A program made the position numbers and the translations under genes. Source: Planctomycetales bacterium (GTDB lineage: Bacteria > Planctomycetota > Planctomycetia > Isosphaerales > Isosphaeraceae). Taken from it: 64,000 bases of DNA. The notes under the pieces were generated by a model. The model made no database searches. It saw nothing but the letters and a program-made list of their open reading frames with translations, and was not told where the DNA came from. The stretch is taken from assembly GCA_027452145.1 (NCBI GenBank), contig DAIDHB010000447.1, positions 1 to 64,000 on the forward strand. Direction: 5' to 3'. This document shows, in pieces, positions 17,791 to 27,987 of this stretch (position 1 is its first letter; every line of letters starts with the position of its first letter).

Positions 17791-17979
17791 GCAACCCGGC
17801 GCGGCGCCCCGGGGCCCCGGCATCCGGCCCGTCCCCGGCGATCGGCCCTCCGCGACGGCGACCGGCCGCAGGCCGCTCGGCCGGGTCGGAGGGGCTCCGG
17901 CTCTTGTGGGCTTGCCTTCCGGCTGGTAACGTACATGCATTGCGTTGGACGCAGGAAACGAGGGGAACACCGGCCGCCG

Positions 17980-19494
17980 ATGAATCGCTACCGACCGTCG
18001 TACGACGAATTCGCCCGCCGCCTGGATTCCTCGGTGTCGTGCGTGCCCGTCTTCCGCCAGTTGACCGGCGACGGGCTGACGCCGGTCTCCGCCTTCCGGC
18101 GGATCGAGCGCACGGCCCCGTCGTTCCTGTTCGAGAGCGTCATCGGCGGCGAGAAGGTCGGCCGGTTCAGCTTCGTGGGGACCGAGCCGTTCTTGACCTT
18201 CGAGGCCCGGCGGAACGAGGTCCGGATCGCCGGGGCGGGATGCGGCGACGGCGAGTCGGCGCGCACCTTCACGGCCGAGGACCCCTTCGACGAGCTGCGG
18301 AAGCTGCTCGACAGGTACCGCGCCGCGACGATGCCGGGCCTGCCCCGGTTCACCGGCGGCGCCGTCGGCTTCGCGGCATATGACGCGGTACGCTACACCG
18401 AGAACCTGCCCAACGCGCCCCCGGACGACCGCGGGCTGCCCGACCTCTCGTTCGCCTTCTACGACCGGATGGTCCTGTTCGACCACATCCGCAAGACGAT
18501 CCTGGTGGTGGCGCAGGCGCACGTCGGCCCCGGCGCAGATCCCGAGGCGGCCTACCGCGACGCCTGCCGCCGGATCGACGACCTGGTCGACCGGCTGGCG
18601 GCGCCCGCTCCGGACCTCGGGGTCCGCGACATCGACACCGACGCGCCGCCCACGCTCGAGTATCGCTCGAACTTCACTCGTGAGCGTTACGAGGAAGTCG
18701 TGCGACACTGCCAGGAGTACATAAAGGCCGGCGACATCTTCCAGGTCGTGCCCAGCCAGCGGTTCCAGGTCGAGACCCGCGCCGACCCATTCGATATCTA
18801 CCGGGTGCTGCGGGTGGTGAATCCCAGCCCGTTTTTGTTCTACCTGCCGTTCGGCGATTTTTCGCTGATCGGCAGCTCGCCCGAGATCCTGGTGCGGGTC
18901 GAGGACGGCGTGGTCACGATCCGCCCCCTGGCCGGGACCCGCCGCCGCGGCCTCACCGAGGAAGAGGACCGCGCGCTGGCCGAGGAGCTGCTGGCCGACC
19001 CCAAGGAACGGGCCGAGCACATCATGCTGGTGGACCTGGGCCGCAACGACGTCGGGCGCGTCGCCGAGTACGGCAGCGTGCAGCTCACCGACGTGATGAA
19101 GGTCGAGCGCTACTCGCACGTGATGCACATCACGTCGAACGTCAACGGCCGGCTGCGGCCGGATTGTTCGGCGTTCGACGCCCTGCGCGCCGGGCTGCCG
19201 GCGGGGACGGTCTCGGGCGCGCCCAAGGTGCGGGCCATGGAGATCATCGACGAGGTCGAGCCCAGCCGCCGGGGGCCGTATGCGGGCGCCGTCGGGTACA
19301 TCGACTTCACCGGCAACATGGACACCTGCATCGCGCTGCGGACGATCGTGATCCAGGGCCGCACGGCTTATGTCCAGGCCGGGGGCGGCGTGGTCTACGA
19401 CAGCGTCCCGTCGGCCGAGTACGAGGAGACGGTCAACAAGGCGCGCGGGCTCCTCAAGGCGATCGAGATCGCCGAGTCGCAGCTCGGCGGATGA
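17980..19494 (+). CDS. trpE: Anthranilate synthase component I
   Basis: A 504-residue chorismate-using enzyme: with the TrpG glutamine amidotransferase it makes anthranilate, the first step to tryptophan. The feedback-inhibition element near the N-terminus is [18 protein letters not shown]. The catalytic half has [36 protein letters not shown] and [19 protein letters not shown] chose ATG 17980; GAGGGG is 14 nt upstream, so the start is less sure, and an in-frame start exists at 17935. No trpG, trpD or trpC adjoins, so the pathway genes are scattered. Confidence 0.95.
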   Translation: MNRYRPSYDEFARRLDSSVSCVPVFRQLTGDGLTPVSAFRRIERTAPSFLFESVIGGEKVGRFSFVGTEPFLTFEARRNEVRIAGAGCGDGESARTFTAEDPFDELRKLLDRYRAATMPGLPRFTGGAVGFAAYDAVRYTENLPNAPPDDRGLPDLSFAFYDRMVLFDHIRKTILVVAQAHVGPGADPEAAYRDACRRIDDLVDRLAAPAPDLGVRDIDTDAPPTLEYRSNFTRERYEEVVRHCQEYIKAGDIFQVVPSQRFQVETRADPFDIYRVLRVVNPSPFLFYLPFGDFSLIGSSPEILVRVEDGVVTIRPLAGTRRRGLTEEEDRALAEELLADPKERAEHIMLVDLGRNDVGRVAEYGSVQLTDVMKVERYSHVMHITSNVNGRLRPDCSAFDALRAGLPAGTVSGAPKVRAMEIIDEVEPSRRGPYAGAVGYIDFTGNMDTCIALRTIVIQGRTAYVQAGGGVVYDSVPSAEYEETVNKARGLLKAIEIAESQLGG

Positions 19495-19573
19495 GCGAAA
19501 GTCAACCGGCTCGGCCGGAACAGGCCCGGCCGATCGGCAGCGGGCCCGACCCGAGGACGAGGAGAGCGATCGA

Positions 19574-20542
19574 GTGGACGACCGGACGCCGCCCGACGAG
19601 AGCGAGCCCCGCGACGCCCGGGACGACGCGAAAGTCGATGCGGGCGCGACCACCGGCGCGCCCGAGATCGACCTGGGCGGCGACGGGAAGCCGGCCGAGC
19701 TGATCCCGCTGAGCGTCCGGGGGATCTTCCGCGAAACCTGGTCGATCTTCGCGGCCGCCTGGCCGGCGTGCCTGGTGATCTACTGGGGCGCGACCGCCTC
19801 GTCCTGGCTGATCATGACCATCCTGACCCTGACGCTCGCGAGCTTCAACGCGCTGGTCGCCGACCCGCAGATCACGCCATTCCTCGAGTTCCTCCGCTTC
19901 CTCGGGCTCGTCGTGATCCCCGCGTGGCTCGGGATCGGCCAGAATCGCGCCTATCTCAAGCTGGTGCGCCGCGAGCCGGCCGCGTTCGACGACCTCTTCG
20001 GCGGCTGGCCCTGGCTGCTGACGACCCTGCTGGCCCTGGGGGTCGTCCTGGCCATAACGGCCGTCCCGGCCCTCATCTCCTTTTTCACGGGCGAGCTGAT
20101 GCTCGATCGGCGCGGGGCGGTTTCCATGGTCTCGCTCATCCACAAGATCGCCGAGACCGAGATGATCCCCCAGACGCCCGAGTACGGGGCCGCGCGGACG
20201 GCCCTATCGTCCGTCTTGCTGCTCTCCTACCTGGTCTACCTCGCCGTGCTGTCGCGGCTCGGCCAGTATCCTTTCCTGGTCCTCGACCGGGACGCCGACG
20301 TCCTCGAGGCGCACCAGACCTCGCTCCGGTGGACCCGCGGCCGGTCCGGGATGACGCTCCGCATCTACCTGATCCAGTTCGGAATCCTGATGATCGCCGC
20401 GATGCCCGCGGCGGTCGACCTGATGCCCGTCGCGCTGGTCGCCATGTCCTTCGTGCTGCCGCTGACCTGCCTGAGCTCGGCCGTGCTCTATCAGGCATTG
20501 TCGTCTCGCGATCCGGCCGAGCCGGTCGAGGACGAGGATTGA
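19574..20542 (+). CDS. Multi-pass membrane protein of unknown function
   Basis: 322 residues. An acidic, disordered N-terminus (1-55) is followed by about 6 hydrophobic segments: WPACLVIYWGATASSWLI, FLGLVVIPAWLGIG, LLTTLLALGVVLAITAVPAL, LSSVLLLSYLVYLAVL, IQFGILMIAAMPAAV and VALVAMSFVLPLTCL. The layout resembles general planctomycete membrane proteins of the DUF975/glycerophosphodiester-associated type, but I cannot assign a family. The GTG start has GAGGAGAG about 7 nt upstream and lies 79 nt after trpE. Confidence 0.8.
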   Translation: MDDRTPPDESEPRDARDDAKVDAGATTGAPEIDLGGDGKPAELIPLSVRGIFRETWSIFAAAWPACLVIYWGATASSWLIMTILTLTLASFNALVADPQITPFLEFLRFLGLVVIPAWLGIGQNRAYLKLVRREPAAFDDLFGGWPWLLTTLLALGVVLAITAVPALISFFTGELMLDRRGAVSMVSLIHKIAETEMIPQTPEYGAARTALSSVLLLSYLVYLAVLSRLGQYPFLVLDRDADVLEAHQTSLRWTRGRSGMTLRIYLIQFGILMIAAMPAAVDLMPVALVAMSFVLPLTCLSSAVLYQALSSRDPAEPVEDED

Positions 20543-20552
20543 GGCCCGTCGA

Positions 20553-21167
20553 TCAGGGCTGGCGCTGGCGCGGCGTCTCGGAAGACAGCTTTTCCAGGAG
20601 CGCGATCACCTCGGGCGAGTCCCAGTCGGCGCCCCCTACGTGAGCGGCCGCGATCCGGCCGTCGGGCGCGATAAGGAACGTCGCCGGGATCCCCTCGCTG
20701 GAGAACGGGCCCGGCACGTCCTCGGCGCGGAAGAAGGTCATCGACCACGATCGGCGCTCGAGGAACGCCCGCAGGTCGGCGGACGACTCGTCGGTCGCGA
20801 CGCAGACGAACGCGATCCCCCTGTCCTTGAGCCTCGGCTCCTCGGCCAGGCGGGCGATCGACGGCATCTCGCGGAGGCACGGCGGGCACCAGGTCGCCCA
20901 GATGTTGAGGAACACGGTCTTGCCGCGGAATTGTTCGAACGAGGCCGGCCGGTCCTTCAGGTCCCGGAGCGTCCACGCGTAGCTGGCCCGGCCGCCGCCC
21001 CCCGAGCCCTCGAGCTTCGGCGCGCCGGGCCTGGGACCGAACAACGCCAGGTAGACCGCCCAGAACACGCCGAACGCGAACACGATCAGCATGAAGGTCC
21101 GGCCCGGGACGCCGGTGGCGTGCTGCCGCCGTCCGGCGTCCCCCTCATCCGGTTTCGACTCAGTCAT
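20553..21167 (-). CDS. TlpA-like membrane-anchored thioredoxin
   Basis: A 204-residue periplasmic-facing thiol-disulfide oxidoreductase. One N-terminal membrane anchor (about 25-44), a Gly/Ser linker, then a thioredoxin fold with the WCPPC active site at 93-97 (LNIWATWCPPCLREMP) and the GIPATFLI cis-proline loop. It likely reduces or rearranges disulfides in exported proteins. The gene lies 35 nt downstream of the large synthase fusion, on the same strand. Confidence 0.93.
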   Translation of the reverse strand: MTESKPDEGDAGRRQHATGVPGRTFMLIVFAFGVFWAVYLALFGPRPGAPKLEGSGGGGRASYAWTLRDLKDRPASFEQFRGKTVFLNIWATWCPPCLREMPSIARLAEEPRLKDRGIAFVCVATDESSADLRAFLERRSWSMTFFRAEDVPGPFSSEGIPATFLIAPDGRIAAAHVGGADWDSPEVIALLEKLSSETPRQRQP

Positions 21168-21202
21168 TGATGGCTCGGGCTCCGTCCCACTCCGTCTCGA
21201 GG

Positions 21203-24200
21203 TCAGTCGCGCTCGCCGCGGGTCTCGGCGACCGGGGCCAGCAGGTTCTCGACCGGGGCGTAATCGTCGGTCAGAATGATGCCCCGCGAGCGGCTCTCCA
21301 CGACCGTCTCGAGGTCTTTCGCCTCGTACGGCTTGGGCGTGGTCTGCTTGCCCGAGGGGGTATAGTAGCGCGGGTCGTCCTTGCGGAGGCCCAGCTCCTT
21401 CAGGTCCAGCGGCTTCATCGAGGCGACCACGACGAACGTCTCGCGCCGCCCGCTGCCGGGCTTCGAGGTGCCGAAGACGTAGACGTTGTCCTTGCCGAAG
21501 GTGAGCTGCGCCGTGCGCGTCCACGAGCCGACGAAGCCGCCGTAGTCCCTGGCCTTCCGCTTCCACTCCTCGCGGATCTGATCCTTCTGCTCCCTGGACA
21601 GCGGCACGACCGTCTTGATCTCCTCCTCGGCGCCGCGCTCCATCTCCTCGTCGGAGAGCTTCTGGCGAGCGGCCTTGATCCGCCACTTCTCCTCGATCTT
21701 CTCGCGCAGGTCCTTTTCCCGGTCCTCGATCTTTTCGTCGGCCCGGGCGGAGATCTGGTCGTCGGCCAGGTAGACGTCGATGATGTTGATCATGTAGACG
21801 CCGTCGGGCGTGAGCATCTTCTTGATCTTCTCGTTGAACTCGCGGGTCGTCAGGTGCCAGGGGACCGAGAAGTCGTTGAAGGCGTCGCCGAAGATCAGGT
21901 CATACTTCTTGTGGTCCTGGTGCAGCTCGACGAACTGCCGCGCGTCGCCCCAGTAAGTCACGATCTTGTCGGGATGCGAGGCCGGGTCCTTCGCCGGGTC
22001 GGGGATCGGATTGGCGACATGGTGCTGGCCGTCCGCCAGGCCGGTGCCCTGCTGGTTGGCGCGGGTGACGGCCGGATCGATCTCGGCCACGTCGACGCTC
22101 GTCCCCTTGTAGGCGTACAGCATGTGCCGCTGGAAGCAATAGGCCCCGCCGCCGAGAAACAGCGTCGTCAGGTTCGACGACTCGACGGGCGGCAGGTACG
22201 GCTCGGGCCGCTTCCTGGCCGAGGAATCGAGCATGCCGGAGATGTCCTTGACGTCGAAGATGCTCTTGAGGTCCTTGAAGGGCTCGGTCGGCAGCGGCGG
22301 CTGCTTGGCGACCGGGGACTTCTGGCTCTCGGAAGCGACCGGGGACTTCTCGCTCTCGGAAGTGCCCGGGGCCTTCTGGCTCTCGGAGGTGCCCGGCTTT
22401 TGTTGCCCCTCGGAGGGGTTCGCTTCGGGCTTCTTCTCGCCGCCGCCGGGCTTCGCGGGCGGCTCGTTTCCCTTGTTCTCCGGGGCGGGCGCCGTCGTCC
22501 TGTCCGAAGGCGCCTGCGACGGAGCCGGTGCCGGCGAAGGCGCCTTGGCCTTGCCTTGCTGCGGGGCCGGCGCGACGCTCCGCAGTCCCGTCCCGCCCTT
22601 CGGAGCGTCGCCGGGCTTCGCGGGCGGGGTGGACGCCTCGGGCTTCGCGGGCGGAGGCGTCACTTCGGGCTTCGCGGGCGGGGGCACGGCGGGCTTCTCG
22701 GCGGGCTTCGCCTCGGCCTTCGGCTCCTTTCCCTTCGCGGGGGCCGATGCGCCGGGCGGAGCTGGGCTGGCCTCGGGCGTCGCGCCGGTCGTCTCCTCGG
22801 CCGGGACCGGCTTGAACTTCACCTTGCCGCTCGCCCTGGCGGCGCGGTAGGCGACCAGGGCATAGATGTGCTCGTAGTCGTAGTCGAGCCGCTCGGGGTG
22901 ATCGAGCATGAAGTACCCGTGGATCAGGTTGTCGAGCACCAGCGTGCGCCGCTGGAGCTCGCCGCCGTTCTCGGGGTCGTTGTCGATCTTGATGTAGTAG
23001 TAGTCGCTCTCGTCGGCATAGGCCATCGCCTCGGCCCGCGTCGCCAGATCGCCTTCCGGCTCGCGGATGCCGTAACGCTCGCCCAGGTCGCGGAACGACT
23101 TCTCGTCGATGCCCGGCGGGAGGAAGCGGACGAACCTGGCGACATTGCCGACCCACGGGGGCGGGACGAAGGCCAGGACGCACAGGCCCAGCGGAATCCC
23201 AGCCCAGACCGCGTGCACCAGGTCGCCCAGGAACGTGGCGGAGAGGGCCAGGACCGTCACCAGGGCCAGGATGACGCCCTTGGTGCCCAGGAAGTCGATG
23301 AGGACGAACCCGGTCAGGAAGGTGCCGAGAATGCTGCCGACCATGCCCCAGGCATACACCTGGCCGATGGCCGTCCCCGTGGAGTGGACACGACGGCGGC
23401 GGTCGATCGCCAGCTTCGCCACCACTGGGCTGACCGTGCCCATCGACAGCGCCGGCAGGAAGAAGACGAGCATCACCACGATCAGGATGCGATAGGGCCA
23501 GTCCAGCATGATCTCGTAGCCGCCCGGGAGCGTCATCGAGGTTCGCCCAGGTGCGCTCGCCAGCACGGAATTCTCGGGGATCCACGCCGCCACGCTGGGC
23601 AGGTACTTTGTCGCGAACTCGTGCACCTTGGCCGGGGTCTCGAGGACGATGACCAGCAGGGTGAGCATCGAGGCGACCAGGAACAGCCAGCTCGCCTGCC
23701 GCTCGTTGCGGATGTAATTGGCGATCTTGCCGCCCAGCCAGTTGCCCAGGCTCAGGCCAGCCAGCAGGACGGCGATCACGCTGGACCAGCCGTAGATGCT
23801 CGATCCCAGGTGCCGCGTGACCAGCCGGCCGGCGACCATCTCGAGCGCCATGAAGACCATGCTGGCGAGGAAGGCGAGCGTCGCCAGGTCGCCCAGCCCG
23901 GTGCGGGTGTCGACCGGCTCGGCGGACGTCTCCTTCGAGGTCGCTGCCAGGGGGATCTCCGCCTCATCCGCCAGCAGCTCGTCCAGGCTCCGGCGGGCGG
24001 CGAACAGCTCGCCCACGCCGGCCGCGGCGACGAACAGGGCCACCAGGTATCCGGCGGCGACCAGGTAATTGACCCGGTAGAGGCCGACGGTCACGGCCTC
24101 CGGCCCGATCCGCTCGACCACCGGGCCGATCGATCCCAGCACCAGCAAGAGTGCCGCGATTACGGCGGCGATCCGGGCGAACAGGCCCGACATCAACGCG

Positions 24201-24772
24201 GCGGCCAGGAGCGACAGCCCCGCGGCCACCAGCAGCGTGATGGCCGTCGTGCCGAACCAGACCTGGAGCTTGAAACCGCAGAAAAGTGTCCCGACGATCG
24301 ACCCGACCGCGCCCCAGAAATACACGTCCCCGATCGCACTGCCGGCCCGCCGCGCCTGCTCCACGGCGATCTTGGCGACCACCGGCCCGATCATGCCCAG
24401 CACGGTCGCCGGCACCAGGAAGTCGATCAGGACGACCAGGATCGTCCGCAATTCCCAGTTCATCTGGTCGGGGCGAGGGAGGATTCGGCCGATCTCGGCG
24501 TTCATCCAGAGCGCGACGAGCGTCAGGACGGCGCCCAGGGCAAACAGGGGCCCGACGGCGCGTTTGGGGTCGACGCGGTCGCTCAGCCGGCCGCCCAGGA
24601 CGTTCCCCAGGCAGATGCCGCCCAGGATGATCCCGATCACGCTGGTCCAGACCGTCAGCGACGCCCCGACGTGGCGCGCGACCAGGCGGCTCGAGACCAG
24701 CTCGAGGATCATGATGCACAGGCTGCTGGTGAAGGCCAGGGCATACGGCATGAGTCGGACGAGAACTGGCAT
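21203..24772 (-). CDS. Double transporter-like membrane domain fused to spermidine-synthase-like methyltransferase fold
   Basis: A 1189-residue fusion. The N-terminal half has two MFS-like, spermidine-synthase-associated membrane blocks: residues about 1-260 (start ALAFTSSLCIMILELVSSRL) and about 300-590 (FLASMVFMALEMVAGRLVTR). The repeated motif ELVSSRLVARHVG/EMVAGRLVTRHLG shows internal duplication. Residues about 655-830 are Pro/Ala/Lys-rich and disordered, with repeats such as PPAKPE and SESQKSP. The C-terminal fold has LFLGGGAYCFQRHMLY, VAEIDPAVTRA, YDLIFGDAFND and LTDDYAPVENLLAP, all spermidine synthase marks. Whether it makes polyamine is unknown: related planctomycete fusions are uncharacterised. 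Start ATG 24772 has GGGGGGAG about 13 nt upstream. Confidence 0.9.
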   Translation of the reverse strand: MPVLVRLMPYALAFTSSLCIMILELVSSRLVARHVGASLTVWTSVIGIILGGICLGNVLGGRLSDRVDPKRAVGPLFALGAVLTLVALWMNAEIGRILPRPDQMNWELRTILVVLIDFLVPATVLGMIGPVVAKIAVEQARRAGSAIGDVYFWGAVGSIVGTLFCGFKLQVWFGTTAITLLVAAGLSLLAAALMSGLFARIAAVIAALLLVLGSIGPVVERIGPEAVTVGLYRVNYLVAAGYLVALFVAAAGVGELFAARRSLDELLADEAEIPLAATSKETSAEPVDTRTGLGDLATLAFLASMVFMALEMVAGRLVTRHLGSSIYGWSSVIAVLLAGLSLGNWLGGKIANYIRNERQASWLFLVASMLTLLVIVLETPAKVHEFATKYLPSVAAWIPENSVLASAPGRTSMTLPGGYEIMLDWPYRILIVVMLVFFLPALSMGTVSPVVAKLAIDRRRRVHSTGTAIGQVYAWGMVGSILGTFLTGFVLIDFLGTKGVILALVTVLALSATFLGDLVHAVWAGIPLGLCVLAFVPPPWVGNVARFVRFLPPGIDEKSFRDLGERYGIREPEGDLATRAEAMAYADESDYYYIKIDNDPENGGELQRRTLVLDNLIHGYFMLDHPERLDYDYEHIYALVAYRAARASGKVKFKPVPAEETTGATPEASPAPPGASAPAKGKEPKAEAKPAEKPAVPPPAKPEVTPPPAKPEASTPPAKPGDAPKGGTGLRSVAPAPQQGKAKAPSPAPAPSQAPSDRTTAPAPENKGNEPPAKPGGGEKKPEANPSEGQQKPGTSESQKAPGTSESEKSPVASESQKSPVAKQPPLPTEPFKDLKSIFDVKDISGMLDSSARKRPEPYLPPVESSNLTTLFLGGGAYCFQRHMLYAYKGTSVDVAEIDPAVTRANQQGTGLADGQHHVANPIPDPAKDPASHPDKIVTYWGDARQFVELHQDHKKYDLIFGDAFNDFSVPWHLTTREFNEKIKKMLTPDGVYMINIIDVYLADDQISARADEKIEDREKDLREKIEEKWRIKAARQKLSDEEMERGAEEEIKTVVPLSREQKDQIREEWKRKARDYGGFVGSWTRTAQLTFGKDNVYVFGTSKPGSGRRETFVVVASMKPLDLKELGLRKDDPRYYTPSGKQTTPKPYEAKDLETVVESRSRGIILTDDYAPVENLLAPVAETRGERD

Positions 24773-25037
24773 GGAGCAGGCACTCCCCCCTGCGGCGGAC
24801 CGGATGTGGTCGCGACCGAACCGAATCGCTTCGTCGAGGATCGACCGAAAGAAAGCCGGGTACAAAATATCCGACAAACGGCGGGCGCCACAACGGGGCT
24901 GTCTCCGCGACACGGGGCGGATTTTTCGGCACCGGGACGTTGTATCGCGGGCGATTCCCCGCACAATGAGTCAGGAAGAGACGGCGCCCGCCGTCACGCA
25001 ACCTCTCATCCCAGCCGACCCGCAACCCGACCCGGCG

Positions 25038-25985
25038 ATGATCCTCTGCGTCACCCTGAACCCCTGCCTGGACAGGACCCTGACCGTCCCTCCCTGGCGG
25101 CCCGGCGACCTGGTGCGCGGGACCGCGATCCGCGAGGTCGTCGGCGGCAAGGGGAATAATGTGGCCCGCGCGCTGACCCGACTCGGCCGAATGGCGAGGC
25201 CGGTCACGTTCCTCGGCGGGTCCGTCGGCGCCGCGTGCGAGGCGCTCCTCCGCGACGATGACGGCCTCGACCCGCTGGTCGTCGCCAGCCGGGCGCCCAC
25301 GCGGGTGATCTTGACCGTCCGCACCGGGGAGACCGCCGAGCAGACCGCGTTCTTCGACCCGGACCCCGCCATCACGCCCGATGAGGCCGGGCGGTTGCTA
25401 CTGGCCGTGGAAGCGGCGATGCGCGCCGGGATCGAGGCGCTGACGCTCTCGGGCTCGAGCCCGTCGCCGGCCACGCACGAGCTTTATTCCGAGCTGATCG
25501 CGATGGCGCTGGCGCGACGGATCCCCGTGTTCCTGGATACCTATGGCCCGGCGCTCGATGCCATCTGGGGGTTCTGGCCGACCGTGATCCAGCTCAACCG
25601 CCGCGAGGCATCCGCGCATGCCCGAATCTCGAGCCTCTCGGACGCCGACGCGGCCGCCTTGCTGGAAAAATGGGGCCGCCGCGGCGTTGCGTGCGCCGTC
25701 ATCACCGACGGCCCGCGCCCGGCCCAGGTCCTTCTGGGCGGAAAGCGCTACCGCGCCATCCCCCCGGCGATCGAGGCCGTCAACCCGATCGGATCGGGCG
25801 ACTGCCTCCTCGCCGGGCTGGTCGACGGCTGGCTCGGCGGGGTCGAGCCCGAGGAGCTGATCCGCCACGCGATTGGATGCGCCGTGGCCAACGCCATGAC
25901 CTGGGACGCCGGCGCCATCGACCAGGCCGAGGCAGCCCGATGGGCGGGTCAGGTCTTGGTCGAGGCGACGAGCCGGAGAGTCTGA
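25038..25985 (+). CDS. PfkB-family sugar kinase, 1-phosphofructokinase-like
   Basis: A 315-residue ribokinase-fold enzyme that phosphorylates a sugar or sugar phosphate with ATP. It begins MILCVTLNPCLDRTL, the standard opening of the 1-phosphofructokinase/tagatose-6-P kinase branch, and contains VGGKGNNVARAL and the catalytic GSGDCLLAGLVDG (the usual GAGD becomes GSGD). I prefer ATG 25038 on this basis; an in-frame ATG at 24966 would add 24 unconserved residues. Neither has a clear ribosome-binding site. No PTS or fructose genes adjoin it, so the substrate is open. Confidence 0.88.
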   Translation: MILCVTLNPCLDRTLTVPPWRPGDLVRGTAIREVVGGKGNNVARALTRLGRMARPVTFLGGSVGAACEALLRDDDGLDPLVVASRAPTRVILTVRTGETAEQTAFFDPDPAITPDEAGRLLLAVEAAMRAGIEALTLSGSSPSPATHELYSELIAMALARRIPVFLDTYGPALDAIWGFWPTVIQLNRREASAHARISSLSDADAAALLEKWGRRGVACAVITDGPRPAQVLLGGKRYRAIPPAIEAVNPIGSGDCLLAGLVDGWLGGVEPEELIRHAIGCAVANAMTWDAGAIDQAEAARWAGQVLVEATSRRV

Positions 25986-26007
25986 ACCGCTCCCCGACTC
26001 GCCGACA

Positions 26008-27723
26008 TCATTTGGCATTAGGACCGCCGCCCGCACCCTCCTTTTTCTCAGGCGCCTTATGTCCTTCCTTCTCAGCCCTGAGGAGCTGGATCAGCTCGCG
26101 GACTTCCTTCAGAAGCTGCTGCGTCGGGTTGGCGCTGGAACCGGCGTCTCCTCCTTCGCCGCCGATGCCTCCGCCAGGCGCCTCCGCCTGGATGTGATGG
26201 AGTAGGCTCACCTCCTTGCTGAGCTTGACCAGCTCGATCAGCTCCTTGATCTCCTTCGCGGTCATCTCGCCGCGCTCGGCCTTCTCGACCATCCGGTCCA
26301 GCGGGGTCGGCGAGGCCATCGACGGCGGCAGCGGGTTCTTCGCCGAGTCCTCCGAGGTGATCACCAGCATGCCATCCTGGACGAAGTACGCCAGCCCGAG
26401 CTGGGTCAGGATCAGTTGCAGAGTGCGCCGCAGGGGCACGCCCTCGAGGTCGAGCTGAACGGTCGATAGAAGCGAGCGCTCGGCTTCCTGCAAGCCGATG
26501 GGATCGACATAAATCGGGATACCCGAGAACTTCGGCGTTGTCGTGGCCTGCTTGATGTATTTGAGGATGTCATCCAGCGGCGTCTCGTTCGCGAATGACA
26601 TCGAGATGGGTTCGTCGAGTACCTTCATGATCTGGAGCGAGCGCGGGTTGTTATCGCGGGCGACGTCGCGCCCCTCGGACTGGCCGTCGACCGGCTGGTA
26701 CTGCTTCATCCGGGCGCCCGGCATCTGGCCGCGGGTCCCGGGCGCCGGCTGGTCGTTGTCCCGCAGAATGACCGACCCCGTCTCGGGGGCCGGGAAGGTT
26801 CCCTTCTTCATGACGCCCTTGCTCGATTCTTGCCCCGAATTCCCGCGTGCCTTCGGCGGATCGGCTGCCTGGCGGCCGAGCACGGCGGCCGAGGTGAACG
26901 CGAATCCCGTGGCCATGACCGCGAGCGCGGCCCACCGGATCTTGTTGAGGAACATGGCGGAGAGAGCTCCTTCGACATGGGAGGTGACCGATCGAGAAAC
27001 GACCTGGGACAGCGACTCGCCCGCCATCAGCCGGCCGGCCGGGCCGACGATGCGCTCGAGCAACGGATGATCGAAGGGCGGGATGATCTCGGGCGAGGCG
27101 AACAGCCCGAGCACGCCGCCGGCCGGGGCGAACCCTCGCCGCGACAGCCGTTCGCGCAGCAGCTCACGGCCCCGCGCCAGCCGACCCTTGACGGTGCCGA
27201 CCGGCCACTGGAGCTCGCGAGCCGCTTCCTCGTGCGTGCGGCCCTCCAGATAGCAGAGGACCAGCGGCGAGCGGTACTTCCCCGGCAATCGGCGGAGCTC
27301 GGTATCGAGGATTTCGAGCAGGTCCGGGTCGAGCCCGCGGCCGGGCCGGTCGGCGAGCGTGTTTTCCAGCGGCGTGGCCTGCGACCGGCGCCGCGCCGCC
27401 TGCGATCGCGCCCGCGCCGCCACCCGCACCGCGACCCCGTAGAGCCACGGGCCGATCGCGTCCCTCGGCGACAGGTCGCGCGCCCGGCGGACCAGCACCA
27501 GGAACGTCGCCTGGAATGCGTCCTCGGCGTCCGAGGTAAATCCCAGCACCCGCCGGCAGACGCCCAGCACCATCGGTGCGTGGCGGGCCACCAGGGCCTC
27601 GAACGCAATCTCGTCGCGGCGCTCGAGATAACGCTCCAGGAGCTGCCACTCCGACAGCCCCGAGACCGTCTCACCCCGGAAAACGCGCCCCAGGTCGGCG
27701 ACCGCCAGCCGTTCCGCGCCCAT
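26008..27723 (-). CDS. ECF sigma factor fused to membrane helix and STN-like domain
   Basis: 571 residues. Sigma region 2 is at about 40-110 ([37 protein letters not shown]). Region 4 is at about 130-195 ([39 protein letters not shown]). One membrane helix at about 256-285 ([20 protein letters not shown]) puts the rest outside: a linker, then a secretin/TonB short-N-terminal-like domain at about 370-458 ([46 protein letters not shown]), and a coiled-coil, Lys/Glu-rich tail. Start ATG 27723 follows GGGGAGGG by about 8 nt. The 33449-34834 gene is a paralogue. A membrane-tethered sigma factor needs release or a local promoter; no anti-sigma gene adjoins. Confidence 0.92.
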   Translation of the reverse strand: MGAERLAVADLGRVFRGETVSGLSEWQLLERYLERRDEIAFEALVARHAPMVLGVCRRVLGFTSDAEDAFQATFLVLVRRARDLSPRDAIGPWLYGVAVRVAARARSQAARRRSQATPLENTLADRPGRGLDPDLLEILDTELRRLPGKYRSPLVLCYLEGRTHEEAARELQWPVGTVKGRLARGRELLRERLSRRGFAPAGGVLGLFASPEIIPPFDHPLLERIVGPAGRLMAGESLSQVVSRSVTSHVEGALSAMFLNKIRWAALAVMATGFAFTSAAVLGRQAADPPKARGNSGQESSKGVMKKGTFPAPETGSVILRDNDQPAPGTRGQMPGARMKQYQPVDGQSEGRDVARDNNPRSLQIMKVLDEPISMSFANETPLDDILKYIKQATTTPKFSGIPIYVDPIGLQEAERSLLSTVQLDLEGVPLRRTLQLILTQLGLAYFVQDGMLVITSEDSAKNPLPPSMASPTPLDRMVEKAERGEMTAKEIKELIELVKLSKEVSLLHHIQAEAPGGGIGGEGGDAGSSANPTQQLLKEVRELIQLLRAEKEGHKAPEKKEGAGGGPNAK

Positions 27724-27987
27724 CGCTCGCCCTCCCCGTCGCAACCTTCTTCCGTATTGATGCACGCCCCCCCGGCTTTCGATACAGAATTCCCCGAAAA
27801 AGTTCCGAGAGGGCAAAACACATGTCATCACGCTGACATCACGAAGTCCAGCCGTCCGTCCGCGCACACGGCCGGGCGGATCGCATTGCCCCTTTGATTC
27901 CAATCTGTTACGTTCGCGGCTCCGCACCCGGCCGGGCCGCGACGGCGGGCCGTCGGCGCGGGTGGGACAGGGAGGCTCGGGGCCATC

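Noticed and set aside
21167-25159. A 1330-codon + strand frame opposite the synthase fusion
   Set aside because: Antisense shadow with no recognisable domain, while the minus frame has clear spermidine-synthase and membrane motifs.
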